Shown here in pieces: positions 21,719-34,462 of a DNA stretch of 64,000 nt. Position 1 is the first letter of the stretch. Each line of letters begins with the position of its first letter. The notes below the pieces were generated by a model. That model was not told where the DNA came from. It was given only the letters and a program-made list of their open reading frames with translations, and ran no database searches. A program made the position numbers and the translations under genes. The stretch comes from Mallotus nudiflorus (Eukaryota > Streptophyta > Magnoliopsida > Malpighiales > Euphorbiaceae): assembly GCA_947683625.1 (NCBI GenBank), contig CANTUR010000039.1:9724001-9788000 (forward strand). Reading direction: 5' to 3'.

Positions 21719-22700
21719 ATGTCAACTACCTCTATGTCTTCTTCTTCTTTTTCTACATCTTCCACATTTGATAACCCAGTTTTGGTTCATACCACTATTC
21801 CTCCTTCTTTTTATTCTATTTTTCATGTTAGTAACATAAAAAGTCATATTTCAATTATTCTTGATTTCATGAATTTTCTCTTATGATAGACTATCTTTAT
21901 CAATATTCTCCATTGTAACCAAATTTATGATCACATTAATGCCAATTCCAATCCACCTTCCTAAACTATTGTTGATGGTAAAAATACTCAAATAAATCCA
22001 GCCTTTACTCTTTTATAGCGGATTGATCATATCATTGTCTTTTGGTTACATTTTACTATTTCTCTAGATATTTTGAAACATGTTTTATGTCCAGGGCAAC
22101 ATTTATCCACTAGAGAAACTTGGACAAAAATTGAAAAACTTTTCTATGACCATGTTATTACTAAATATACAACTAAAGCTGACTTTCAATCAAGCCTTCA
22201 AAGGGACTCATTCTATGGTAGAATATCTTCAGCTTATTAGATCTATAGTGGATTCTCTTTACTCCATTGGATGACCAGTTAATGATGTCATTTTATAAGT
22301 TTTATTTGGATTACCTTCTGAATATTCTGATGTTGTGACTATGATGACTGTTAGAAAACCCTTACCATTTGTTTGGAATTATGTTCCTTTCTCTTGGCTC
22401 ATGAATCTTAGCTTTAGACATATACCACAAGTTCTTCTCTTACTCAACCCATGATGGTGTCTCATTCTCCAAATCATAGTGGTAATAAGAATCGCTCCTT
22501 TTGTGGTGGATATCATCATAGTGGTCATTTTCCCTAGTATAGAGGTGGCTATTTTTCATCTCGCTCCAATTCTGTCCAATTCTATAATTTTCAAAACACT
22601 CGACCTTCAAGCCAATGTCATTCGCAATAGTCCTTATTGAATTCGAACTCTTCTATTTTAGGGACACCACCTTTTGCATGTTGTCAGATTTATGAGGCTC
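21719..22700 (+). pseudogene. copia-B gag
   Basis: Begins MSTTSMSSSSFSTSS and continues with IHVSN/IKSHI-type N-terminal gag sequence, then (in shifted frames) LRQIDHIIV-like, LKHVLCPGQ, ETWTKIEKLFYDH, KGTHSMVEYLQLIRSIVDSL, LPSEYSDVVTMMTVRKPLP. Frameshifts and stops (for example near 21886, 22272 and 22297) break it. It is a copia gag by position and by this UBN2-like capsid sequence. Confidence 0.8.
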
Positions 22701-22779
22701 CATCTAATTCTGCCAAATTTTGCCTATAACGTCATACACCAAGTGCCGACTTATCGACTGCATTTATAGGTTTTCATGT

Positions 22780-22935
22780 CTTGGACCCACCTGGCAAGCC
22801 AATACTAGTCCTTCACACCATATGGATAATGACCTAGGCATTTTGGATTTTTATAAACCTTATCATAGTCATGATTCAATTAAGGTTACTAATGGTGCTG
22901 CTCTCCCTATTACTCATACTGGTTAGAAAACTCTA
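22780..22935 (+). pseudogene. copia-B protease
   Basis: WQANTSPSHHMDNDLG occupies the place of the aspartic protease signature. The catalytic Asp-Thr-Gly is replaced by Asn-Thr-Ser, so it is inactive. It is followed by VTNGAALPITHTG, typical of plant copia. Confidence 0.8.
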
Positions 22936-23189
22936 CTTACTCCCTTATCTAAATTTCTTCTTCGTGATGTTCTTATTGTTCCCTAATTGAGTCATAATTT
23001 GATTTCTATTTGTCATTTTGCTAATGAAAATAGTTGTTCTGTTAATTTTAACTCTTCGTGTTTTTCTATGAAGGCTCTTCTAACACAGGTGGACCTAATT
23101 CACTATAATAGTCTTGGTTCCCTTTATCCTTTCATGTGTCATGGTGGTTCTCATTCTACTCCTACTGCACTGGTGGCCTCTAAAGTCTC

Positions 23190-24010
23190 TCCTTCCTAGT
23201 GGCATCACCGACTTTGTCACCCTAGCGTTCCTGTCATGGCTCACTTTTTCAAGCAAAATTCCACTTTGTTTAGTTCTTATAAAAATTTAATTTCTTTTGT
23301 CATTCTTATCAACTAGGCAAGCATTCCAAGCTTCCATTTAAAATTTCTTCTAGTGTATTTAAAGAACCATTTTCTTTAATTCATTAAGATGTTTGGCAAT
23401 CTCCTATTCCATCTTTTACTTGTTTAAGTATTGTGTTTTGTTTCTTGATAATTATTTAGGTCTTGAATGGGTGTATCCTATATGGATTAAAAGTTTTTGA
23501 TAGTATTGTCACTTTTAAAACCATGATTGAGAACCAATTTGACACTAAAATTTGGCTATTTCAACGTGATAATAGGGGAGAGTTTCTTAATAAAAAATTC
23601 ATTGTTTAATTCAACAGGCATCATTGTAAGATTTTCTTATCCACAAACTCCATAGCAAAATGGGAGAGTAGAATGCATGCATCGTACATTATTTCAATCA
23701 CATATTCCTAACCAATTTTGTGTTAGAGCCTTACAAATCACTGGTTATTTGGTTAATAAAATTCCTTATGCTATTATCAATTTTTTTAGTCCACTTGAAT
23801 TGATATATGGTACCAAGCTAGATGTGTCTCTTTTCAGAGTATTTGGGTGCTTATACTATATGCACATCACCAATCCCTTACCATACAAGTTAGAGCCACG
23901 TTCTAAAGCCTGTGTTTTTCTTGGCTATGCATTAGATCACAAAGGCTATCACTATTTTGACTTATCCAGTTCATGGGTTTTTGTTTCCACCATGTTACAT
24001 TTGTAAAGCA
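23190..24010 (+). pseudogene. copia-B integrase
   Basis: The zinc-binding start WHHRLCHP lies near 23195-23225, then the core in several frames, NRGEFLNKKF near 23570, and GRVECMHRTL near 23660. The C-terminal signature is FRVFGCLYYMHITNPLPYKL, then SKACVFLGYALDHKGYHY (to about 23960). Internal stops near 23410-23610. Confidence 0.82.
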
Positions 24011-24113
24011 TAGTTTTCCATTCCATCATGATAGAGTTGCACCTTCCTATTTAGCTTTAAACATTATTAGTGGTTTTGGCAATTATCAAAATCCTGCATA
24101 GGTATTATTTCCT

Positions 24114-24155
24114 TCTTCTTCTTCTTCTTCTTCTTCTTCTTCTTCTTCTTCTTCT
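24114..24155 (+). repeat. (TTC)n microsatellite in the copia-B spacer
   Basis: About fourteen TTC units between integrase and RT. They encode a run of Ser or Leu depending on the frame. Confidence 0.95.
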
Positions 24156-24536
24156 ATTTCTAATCATAATTCTATCACATCTAAATCTCTTTCTCAACCT
24201 CCACATCTTTTCCAATAACTTTACCTATCAATTCACATCAATCTGTATCTTCCCCCACTGTTGCATTCCTATCTGTTATCCAAATTCAACTTCCAAACTT
24301 GATCTACATCTACCCATCATAAACCAAATTAACATGCCTCTTTACATATATTCTATTTTACTAAAATCCCCCCTCACCTAGAACCAATTCATTAAATTTT
24401 AAAAACCCTTTTGAATTTTCATCTTCAACCGCTTTATCACCTCTACCACTTAATAGTACAAATGTACATACCATGGTTACCCGAAGCAAAAAAAATTATT
24501 TTCAAATTGAAAACATTTGATTCCCTACTCTCTTAA

Positions 24537-24758
24537 GTGCAACCTTCTAAACCTACTACCTTTGAGGTTGCTTCTAAACATCAAGCCTGGTGGGATGCTA
24601 TGATATTTGAATATAATGCCCTCTTATCCAACAATACATGGACCTTGGTCCCTCCTCCTTCTTTAAACAACAATATCATTGGTTGTAAAAGGGTTTATAA
24701 ACTCAAACAAAAAGCGAATGGAAAAATTGATCGCTATAAGGCTCCACTTGTGGTAAAG
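24537..24758 (+). pseudogene. copia-B reverse transcriptase, first part
   Basis: QPSKPTTFEVASKHQAWWDA, EYNALLSNNTWTLVPPP, IIGCKRVYKLKQKANGKIDR, YKAPLVVK, then interrupted by the gypsy insertion at 24759. The RT continues at 37779 after the TAAAG duplication. Confidence 0.88.
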
Positions 24759-27523
24759 TGTCATGACCCAACATAGGGGCCATGACCAGCGCTAGGAAAC
24801 GGGAATTCTTTCGAATCCGGAACCCGTAACAAACCTTAAAATAAATAAAACATGCAATAATAATAATAACATAATTAAAATATTGTGCAGCGGAAATAAA
24901 ATCATAAGTAATGAAATAATAACCCACCACGGGATTTAAATCAATAACTTATCTCAAATATATAAAGAAATCTTTTAATACAAATCTAGTTCAAACATTT
25001 AAAGTACATAACTTATACAAATATAATACAACATTTTTTTTTCAATTTTTACAACTACTGCAGTATCTAGATCATAAAAATAAAACTCAGGTAAGCAGTT
25101 TACATAATAAATCCGGGGCAAAAGAAATCCGACACACGGTTCTGCTACTAAGGTTTGATGACGATGACTCTCTTGAAAAATAGTCAATAGAGGGGAGTCA
25201 GACCTCACTGAGTGAATTACTATAATATATATACATGCATACTAAATGACAATGCACACAGTCAAAAGTATATATAATACGTAAGTATACAAACAAATAC
25301 ACACAGATGCAATAAAATCATTTTTATATATTTTTACTAAAAATCACTGCTTATGAAGGATTAAATAGAACCCTAGAAAATTGCAACCTCAAAACAGTGT
25401 TAGACAACACTCTAGCCATACAGGCTCACTTATTCTAAATATATTTACTTATTCCATTTGAATAGTAGACTGGCCTCGAGACACTAAGTCAACCGAGCTC
25501 CAACAGTCTGACTGTCAGTGTGATTGGTCCCGACACACTTGGTTAACTGAGCTCCAGCAATCACACTCCTAAATCATATCTCACACTTCAAATAATCAAA
25601 TCCAATCAATATCCACAAATGGTTAGTAATATAGCCTAAATGCTATCAGCGTACCGGTACGTACTCGGTCCTAGTGCTGCCCACTAGGTAGCACGTTCTA
25701 TTGATATCCTTCATTAAAATATAAAACGTACATTCATAAAAATAAATGATGCATGAATTTAAATAAAATAGCAACATAAACAATATATATACTAGAAATA
25801 TATCAAAAGTAAACTAGGTATATTTCGAGTATATATATATACGTCAAATAGATCCGATTAAATTACAAAATAAACTAGAAATACATTCAAAAACATTTTA
25901 AACATAATTCATTAATAAAACATGCATATAGTTTAAAATATACAAAAAATAAACCAAAAGTAAACTAAAAATAAACTTAAGTACTAATTAAACCATTATG
26001 CACATTTAATCAAAATAAAACATAGATTTCTAAAATCATGCACCCTAGAGCATTTATATATAAAATAGCAACTCACTATTATTGCGCTCCTCGAGATGGG
26101 TCCGATGGGCCTAGTCCACTAGGACTCGGTCTCGGTGCAACTAAACAAATAAATAATGACAGAAATCAAAATAAATCTAATAGAAGTTCTAAAGATTCGA
26201 TTTAGAATACTAGACATAGAATCAGGATTAGAGTTCGACCGTACATCACGTTTTATGAGAATTCTACCGAAAATCCGGCAGAACCTCCCCTGTAAAATGG
26301 ACATCTCTCTACTCAAAGAGTAGAGCCGGCCCTACAAAGAAATACACTTCGAAAATAAACACAGAATTCACAATCACAATCCCTCGGTCGAACTCTAAAC
26401 TACAAATCACCGACCGAGGTTCACAATTCACAGAAGATTTACAAAATACCAAAAATGCCCTTATATAATAAAAATACATTTTATAAGTAGAAATTACATA
26501 ATTAACCCTAAAACACATTAAAAATCGATAAAAACTCATTTTATTAGAAAAATCGTATATTATATATATAATTGAAAATAATTTACGAAAAATAGTTTTA
26601 ATTAGTTAAAAATACTAAATAATTTGTAGAAATCATTTTTATACCCTAAATGACTATTAAAACCGATTTAATTACATTTTTAGCTAATTTAATGTAAAAT
26701 TACCAAAATACCCCTATATATATAAATATACTAAAATTAATTCAAAAATTCATCAAAAATAATATAATTGCACAAAATTAATTTTCTCAACATATATTTC
26801 AATAATATCAATAAATATACTTAATTAACCAATAAATTTCAATTAAACGCATAATTAACCCTATTTTATCAAAATTACATAAACTAAATAAATTCAAAAT
26901 AAATACATAAAAATTCACAAAAATTACAAATAAATTCCTATAATTCATTTCAACACCTATAATTACCATAAAACACAATTTCATAATTTAATTAATTAAT
27001 TTTGAAAATTAGAAAATATTAATAAAATAATCAAGAATACCCAAAAATCAAAATAAATTCTAAAAATTCCAAAAAAATTTCAGCATGCATATTAAGCTAC
27101 TAGGATCAAATTTTGTGAATGAATTTTTTATGAATCATTCAAATTGAAGCTCAAAAAAATCAAGAACCCTAATAGGCCGAAATTGAAAAATTGAAACCTA
27201 GGCAAATCTAGACCATTTTAAGTGAAACAAAGCTTGGAATCATACTCACTGGAGCTCAAAAAGAAGATAGAGACCAGCGGTGTCGAAAACGGTGGCCGAA
27301 ATCATGTCGATCGATGGTGAAGATGAGTTTTGGCTTTCTGGCCAAAACGAGCTCCTCCGATGCCGGAAATGGTTGCTGTAGGTGGCAGGGATGAATGAGG
27401 ACGAAGGTGGCATGCCGAGAGGCACATTGACAATGAAGAAACGACATGACAGGCGGTGGTGATGGTGGTTGGACGTCGGAGAAGGAGAAGAGGGAGTTGG
27501 GGGCACGGGTGGTAATTTGGCAA

Positions 27524-27560
<37 letters not shown>

Positions 27561-29497
27561 AATAATAACTTTAATAATTTATATTATAATACTATAATAT
27601 TATACTCAAATTAATCTCACACCATATAATTTAAAAATAATAATTAATATATACATATACACATATAATACACATTTAATTATCATTAAACTATATAATA
27701 TAATATAGTTTAATAAAAATAACCCTAATTTAATTTCAATGCATATATTTGCATGTATATGTATATGTTTCAATATGACAATTAAAATAATGGATGAACT
27801 CATGCAAATGTGTAAATCTATTTAAAACAATCAATATTAAATTATTTAGGTGTCAACTTCCCCGAAAATAAAATTTATGGGAAAATTTTACGTAAAGTAC
27901 TTAAAATAACATAAAATAATTAAAATAAGCTTTAAATAAATATCAAACTCATAAAAATTTCATAAATATGTACAAAAATTATTAACATTGCATATCCCGA
28001 TGCAGTTTATGTTAGTGGTATGCACTAGGTCAATCATTTGATTATGCATTAACTTTCTTATTTTATTAATAAAGAGGTATTTCATTATCATTTGATTTTA
28101 TGATAATTATATGAATGGTTAATTCTTACTAAGGCCATCAAGTATGTGACTTGATAGTAAAATCCTTAGATTAAAATAAGAGTTCTATTCTAATTATCCC
28201 TAGCCATTTATTCATTATATAAATATTAAAGTATTAAGGCTAGTATGATGTTGACTAATGGTTATGTTTTACTACTCATGAATATGAGATATTAAGTCAA
28301 ATCATAGGTACATGATGAGAGATCATGTACTGGATTGACCCACTATGAAAATACTACATAGATTATTGTCATAAGTATTTTTCATCACAGTAATTTTATT
28401 TCGGTCCTTTGACCTTGAAATCATCATGGATTTCTACATAGCTATTTTATGTTTTGACACATTCTAACATTGTCTTTAACCGGACGATTAAATTGGAATG
28501 TTGTTGGATATGAAATTAGTTATGTGAGGAATGTGAGTGATTCAGAAGGAATTTATCCCTCATTAATATGAGAAAGATATCTATGGGCCCCTTGATGAGA
28601 TAGACTGAAGAAAATTGCATGGCCATGCTGAAATGAATTTATAAAGAGTTATCACTTTCAGTCTACTTGGAATCAAGTCATAATATTGAACTATATAAGG
28701 ATGACATTTTATGCCTTATGTTCAATTAAGATATCATGTGATAAAAGGATAATAAAATTCATTGTAATTAGGTTATGTCGGATTATTGACTTCACATGAC
28801 TTGGGTAGTCATAAGTGGCCTCTAGCAAGACATTATGACTACCAAAATGAATATGGGTTTAATAAGCCTAAAATAAACTCTGTGGAAATAAATAATTAAA
28901 GTGTTTTATTTATTTATTTAAGATAAATATTATTTTAAATAAATAAATAAGATATTATTTCTGATTTGTTTTTAAACAAAATCAGAATATAATAAATTGA
29001 AATTACCAAAAGGTCATTGGTAGGTGAAACCCTAATTTGGAGTCTATAAATATGTTATATTCTCTAGGGTTTCACACACTTGTTTTCTGCCTCAAAATTC
29101 ATTTACTTTCTCCTTAGAAAACAAAGACAGAGTTTTTCTTTTGTTCTTGATTTGTGAGACAATCAAGGAGGTTGCTAGCACACACACTCCAATTCATTTT
29201 GTGAAGGGCTGTTTGTATGGATACCTATAGAGGACGCATCCTTTTGGAGACGTCTTGATCCGAATAACCAAGCCAAAAAGCTCGAGGTAAGGTGTTACCG
29301 GTGTGAACCTCCTCTCATCCTTCCAGAAAATCTTACCTCTTCTATGTTTTGGTGAGATTCTTGAAATCCTAGCTTTAATCAAGTAGTCGAATTACATGGA
29401 TCCAGGCTTGGATACGTGATAAAATTTTAATTTTTTCATTGCATTTGTATCACGAATCCCAATAGTTTAAAAATATTTAAAAACTCAGGATATTACA
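24759..29497 (-). repeat. Tekay 3' LTR, interrupted by a nested LTR
   Basis: 24759-28009 plus 29470-29497 match the 5' LTR (34463-37778) at roughly 95% by eye in the segments compared. 28010-29464 plus one GTTTA duplication is the insertion. It contains the hairpin block: GTGTGATTG/CAATCACAC at 25518-25526 and 25558-25566, TAGACTG/CAGTCT at 25466-25472 and 25504-25509. Confidence 0.93.
28010..29464 (+). mobile_element. Solo LTR of an unidentified family, nested in the Tekay 3' LTR
   Basis: 1455 bp, begins TGTTAGTGGTATGC and ends CGAATCCCAATA, flanked by GTTTA (28005-28009 and 29465-29469). Removing it restores the LTR sequence seen at 37740-37760. No coding domain is found. TATA-like sites occur near 28690 (CTATATAAGG) and 29043. 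The 3' terminus is TA rather than CA. It may be a solo LTR of a copia-type element; I do not recognise the family. Orientation is judged only from the TG start. Confidence 0.7.
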
Positions 29498-29512
29498 GTC
29501 TTTACCCCTTAT
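29498..29512 (-). other. Tekay polypurine tract
   Basis: On the - strand, AAGGGGTAAAGAC lies directly before the 3' LTR start TGTAATATCC. Confidence 0.75.
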
Positions 29513-29571
29513 AAGAATTCGTCCCCAAATTTCAGAAAAGAATGATTACAAAATCAAGAAGGGAAGAGATA

Positions 29572-29952
29572 CGGGTAAGAAGCCCGCATCTTAGCTTCAG
29601 TCTCCCATGTATGCTCCTCAACTCTGTTGCTACGCCACAGAACCTTGACCATCGGAATTTGCTTCAACTGCAACTATCGAACTTGATAATCAACGATCAC
29701 CACAGGTTCTTCCACAAACGTCAAATCTTCACTCACTTCAACACTATTGGGCTGCAACACATGTGAAGGGTCTGAAATATACTTCCTCAGCATCGAGATA
29801 TGAAATACCGGATGCACCTGTGACATACTCAGGGGCAAAGCCAACCGATATGCAACAGTGCTAACTCTCTCCAGAATCTCAAATGGTCCGATATATCTTG
29901 GTGCCAACTTACCCTTCCTACCAAATCTCATCACACCCTTCATTGAAGACAC
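29572..29952 (-). pseudogene. Tekay integrase C-terminus and chromodomain
   Basis: RFGRKGKLAPRYIGPFEILE, VAYRLALP, VHPVFHISMLRKYISDP (integrase GPY/F module), then EEPVVIVDYQVR, a stop (one transition from CAG), QLKQIPMVKVLWRSN, VEEHTWETEAKM. The last part is a chromodomain of the chromovirus type, which binds modified histones and steers integration into heterochromatin. The stop separates it from the integrase. Confidence 0.88.
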
Positions 29953-30039
29953 CTTCAGAAAAACATCGTCTTCAACCTAAAATTCCACATCTCTGTGCCT
30001 AGGATCCACATAGCTCTTCTGCCTACTAACTGTGGATTC

Positions 30040-30850
30040 TAATTTGTGCTTAATCATGATGACTTTCTCTGCAGCATCCTGAACCATCCCAACTCAGAGG
30101 GGATCTACACTTCCTTCCATACAACGCCTCATATGGTGCCATACCAATACTGTTATGGTAGCTGTTATTATATGCAAACTCAACAAGAGCCAAATGATCA
30201 TCCCAACTACCTCCCAAATCTAGGACACACACATCCTCAACATATCTTCTAGTGTCTGGATCATCCTCTTAGACTGACCATCTATCTGAGGATAAAAAGC
30301 AGTACTGAAATCTAACCCAGTGCCCATCGCTTCCTACAACTTCTGCAAAAAATGAGAGGTAAACACTGAACCTCTATTTGACACAATGGACACAGGTACT
30401 CCATAAAGGCACACAATATGCTTCATATATAGCTTCGCCAATCTAGCTACAGAATAGGTGGCTTTCACAAGCAAGAAATATGAAAACTTCATCAACCTGT
30501 CTACAATCACCCAGATGGAATCGTATCCATCCTTAGAATGAGGTAAACCAACCACAAAATCCATAGCTATCCTTTCCCACTTCCACTCAGGAATAGGAAG
30601 AGGCTGAAGCTTCCCAGAAGGCTTCTGATGTTCAGCTTTCACTTGTTGACACGTCAGGCACTTAGCAACATAATCAGCGACATCCTTCTTCAGTCCATCC
30701 CACCAGTATAAATCTCTGATACTGTGGTACATTTTTGTGACACCCAGATGTACGCTATAGGCTATAGAATGTGCTTCCTCTAGGATCTCCTCTCTTAAAT
30801 CATCCACATTAGGAACACATAATCTACCACTGATCCACAACACACCGTCA
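30040..30850 (-). pseudogene. Tekay integrase core
   Basis: The HHCC zinc region is intact (VHLGVTKMYHSIRDLYWW ... CLTCQQVKAEHQKPSG). The core starts IAMDFVVGLP. The second catalytic Asp has become Asn in VSNRGSVFTS. The frame then breaks near 30334 and resumes with DLGGSWDDHLALVEFAYNNS, APYEALYGRKCRSP (to about 30050). Confidence 0.9.
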
Positions 30851-30882
30851 TCATCGAGTGTGAAATCAGTGAACTTCCCTAC

Positions 30883-31330
30883 TCAAACATTCTCTGCAAG
30901 CTCTTCTAGAATAGGATCTCGGCTCTGAGCTGCTTTAATCCTATCCCTCAGTACAGATCGCACCTTAAATTGAGCTAGCAGTCCACCTGACCTACTAATT
31001 TTCATCATCAGACCTTGATCCACCAATAAAAGCAACTCCTGGATCAATGGTCTCCTCTCAACACTAATGTGAGCAAGACTGCCTGAGGACTTTTTACTGA
31101 AGACATCTGCTACCACATTAGCCTTGCCCGGATGATATAAAATCTCAATCATAATCCTTCAATAATTCCAACCATCTCCTTTGCCTCAGATTTAGATCTC
31201 TCTATTGGAAAATGTACTTAAGCCTTTTATGATCAGTAAAAATCTCACAAGTCACCCCGTACAGATAGTGTCTCCAAATCTTGAGAGCAAAGATCACTGT
31301 AGCCATTTCAAGGTCATGTGTAGGATAGTT
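30883..31330 (-). pseudogene. Tekay RNase H end and linker
   Basis: On the - strand: [12 protein letters not shown] and FTDHKRL-like sequence in broken frames, then MIEILYHPGKANVVADVFSK, SRDPILEELAENV. This links RT/RNase H to the integrase zinc region. Confidence 0.78.
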
Positions 31331-32230
31331 CTACTCATGCTTCTTCAACTGCCTTGAAGCATAGACTATCACCCTACCATTCTGCATCAACACATAACCA
31401 AGGCCAACTATAGAGGCATCACAATAAACTGTGAACTTGTCCACACTATTAGGGAAAGCTAACACTGGGGCTGTGGTCAATTTCTCCTTCAACAACTGGA
31501 AGCTATTCTCACAAGCTTCTGACCACTCAAATCTGACATTCTTCTGAGTCAAGCGAGTCATAGGGGCTGCAATTCTAGAAAAATCCTGCATAAACTGCCT
31601 ATAATACCTGGCTAAACCCAGAAAACTCTGAATCTCAGTAACAGAAGTCGGTCTAGGCCACTTAGACACTGCCTCAATCTTCTGTGGATAAATTTGGATG
31701 CCTTCTTTAGACACCACGTGTCCAAGAAAAGAAACACTCTCTGTCCAGAAATCACACTTCGAGAATTTAGCATAGAGCTGATGATCTCTCAGTGTTTGCA
31801 ATACAGTCCTCAAATGATATACATGCTCCTCCATACTCCTCGAATATACCAGTATATCATCAATGAAGACTACCATAAATTGATCCACATATAGTCTGAA
31901 TACCCTATTCATCAGGTCCATAAAAACTGCTGGTGCATTAGTCAAATCAAAAGACATCACCAGAAACTTATAATGGCCATATCGAGTGCGGAATGCCGTT
32001 TTAGGAACATCGGCTTCACTAATCCGCAACTGATGATAACCCAACCTCAGATCAATCTTAGAAAAGAATTGTGCACCCTATTGCTGATCAAACAAGTCAT
32101 CTATCCTCGGGAGAGGATACTTATTCTTCACTGTCACCTTGTTCAGCTCTTTGTAGTTAATGCACAGTCTTATGGTACCATCCTTTTTCTTCATAAATAG
32201 GACTGGTGCACCCCAAGGAGAAACACTGGG
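31331..32230 (-). pseudogene. Tekay reverse transcriptase and start of RNase H
   Basis: The uninterrupted part (32044-31331) reads [48 protein letters not shown] (catalytic Asp pair present), [61 protein letters not shown]. The N-terminal RT fingers continue to about 32230 behind a stop. The gypsy-type palm and RNase H are well preserved over 237 codons. Confidence 0.93.
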
Positions 32231-32263
32231 TCTGATAAAACCCTTATCCAACAACTCTTATAA

Positions 32264-32917
32264 CTACTCCTTCAACTCTTTCAACTCTGCAAGAGCCATT
32301 CTGTAGGGTGGCATAGATATAGGAGTAGTACCTGGAACCACATCTATATAGAACTCAATCTCTCTGTGAGGTGGTAAACCTGGCAACTCCTCAGGAAAAG
32401 CATCAGGAAACTCATATGCAATAGGAACATCTGTGAGTGACAACTTCTCCACTAAAGTATCCCTGACTAATTCCAAATATACCTGACATCCTTTCCTTAG
32501 CAACTTCCTAGCCATAATAGCAGAAATAAGATTCTGAGGTGCTGAACTCCTATCACCCACAAACTTAAATTCTTCTTCATTAGGAATTCTAAAATTCACC
32601 TCTTTATTCCAATAATCTACCACGACATAGTGCTGAGATAACCAATCCATACCCAAAATAACATCAAATTCCATCACATCCAACAGAATTAAATCAGCGG
32701 GTAATTCTCTACCTCCCACGAGAACTGGACAACCAGAAAGAATAATATCAGTGTCCAAGGAATTGCTTAGAGGTGTGGCAACAGATAAAGGAAAACCCAT
32801 CCTCGAAGCTTGCCAACAAGACTTGGAAGCAAAAATGGGAGAAACAAACGAATGTGTGGCACCCGGATCAAACAAAACCCATGCATCCAAGTAACAGACA
32901 GAAACAATACCTGCCAC
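32264..32917 (-). pseudogene. Tekay protease and linker to RT
   Basis: Retropepsin-like: VLFDPGATHSFVSPIFA with the catalytic Asp present, then LPADLILLDVMEFDVILGMD, WLSQHYVVVDYWNKEV. The linker reads YEFPDAFPEELPGLPPHREI, ending where RT starts. It is an open stretch of 217 codons, joined to gag upstream only through a frameshift. Confidence 0.9.
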
Positions 32918-33138
32918 AATTGCGTTAGATGCCTGAGCATCCTGATGAGTAAGGTGGAAGACTCTGGCCTGTCCTCGACCTCCTTGCTGGCTGGTAGAAG
33001 CTTGGCCAACATCTTTGGCACCTCCTTTAGTACCTTTACCATGAACTTATTATGGAACAAGCTGAGTGGAACTCTGATGCTGGACTGGAGGTAACTAAAA
33101 TGGTACAGGTGCAGCACTAGCAATCGACTGCTTAGAAA

Positions 33139-34265
33139 TCATGGAATCTGCAGCTGTTGGTACCCAGAATAAGGACACGATCTGGCATAATGTCCTGTCT
33201 GCCCGCATCTGAAGCATGTCAATGGCGTTAGGTAGCACGGTCCCTGATGGACTCTACCGTAGGTCTGGCAAACACTGGCAGCTGACCCAGAACTGCGACC
33301 ACTGCTACTGCTCGAAGCACCTGACCTGAATCTGAACGGTCTACGCTGACCTCCACAGCCATGTCTATTGCTCCGATGCACTCGCTGCTACTGCCTCTGA
33401 CTCTGCTGAGTCGGACCTCTCTACTAACTACTCGAACCAACATGAAAACTCAAATACGGAGTAGTCTGCAATCCACTCGACTGAACACCCAGTTGGTAAT
33501 AATCAAGCATCACTCCTTGCCTAACTAGCCTCAGCTTAATCTCCTTGGCCAACTCAATCATAGACTCCAGAGTAAGGCCTGCTGTAGGCATACCAGCAAA
33601 TGTTGAACCCAATCCGGTAACGTAGGTAGTGATTGCGAAATACTGATCTCGCATCAAATCCTTTACATATCTACCCAGCCAGAGAAACTCTTGGGTGTAC
33701 TCCTCTACTGATCAATCACCGTGAGATATGCTGGTCAATCGGAGACGATAGCTCATGCGGAGAGGCTCTGGACAAAACCTCCTCATAAATTGCTCTCGAA
33801 ACTGAGCCCAGGTCATCATTATCATATAGGGCTGGATCATCTGAATAAACCAGTCTAGGGCTGGTCCCTCAATAGACAGCTCGATGATCATAATCCGCTG
33901 ATACTTGGTGTGAGCAGTCTGAGTCCGAGTCTCAATCGGATGCAGAAAGTCTAGCGGATCAGAAGTCCCATCAAACGCAATCCTGCCAACTCTGGCATAG
34001 AACAGAGCTGCCTCAAGGTCAGACATACCCTGCTGGTAGGCAGGCTGAACAGGCTGAACAACTGGAGGTATAGGATCCTCAAACTCAGGCTCAACAGGCT
34101 CCTCGTCCTGTATCTCTCTCTGCCTATGGTGACCTGCCGCTCCTGGAGGTCTACCTCTGCCACGACCTTTGCATCTAACTGGCTACTCAGGAGGTAAAAC
34201 CTCATCCTAAAAAGACTTGTCATCCTCAGCCTCAAAGATCAATGGAGCGACACGCGCGTCCTCAT
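33139..34265 (-). pseudogene. Tekay gag
   Basis: Capsid region: FYARVGRIAFDGTSDPLDFL, IELSIEGPALDWF, WAQFREQFMRRFCPEPLR, then SMIELAKEIKLRLVRQG. It ends in a CCHC knuckle CFRCGQTGHYARSC near 33185-33225. Stops at several CAG positions (for example in the Ser/Gln-rich linker near 33424 and in the acidic N-terminal part near 34195-34206) break the frame. No intact ATG-initiated full-length gag is left. Confidence 0.88.
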
Positions 34266-34446
34266 TCTGAAAAGACAACAGGACAATTCAAATAAAACAT
34301 AAAATGGAAGAATAACGCAGAAAACTAAAGCAAGGAATACTTATCAAGACATACTCGAACCTAATTCACTGCAGTAGTTCAATAGAAAACATAACTTTGA
34401 AAACTAGGGTCACAACTCACACAACTAAGCCCTGACATAGAACTCC

Positions 34447-34458
34447 GCTCTGATACCA
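34447..34458 (-). other. Tekay primer binding site (initiator-Met tRNA)
   Basis: On the - strand TGGTATCAGAGC, an exact match to the usual plant initiator-Met complement, 4 bp inside the 5' LTR. Confidence 0.93.
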
Positions 34459-34462
34459 ACTT

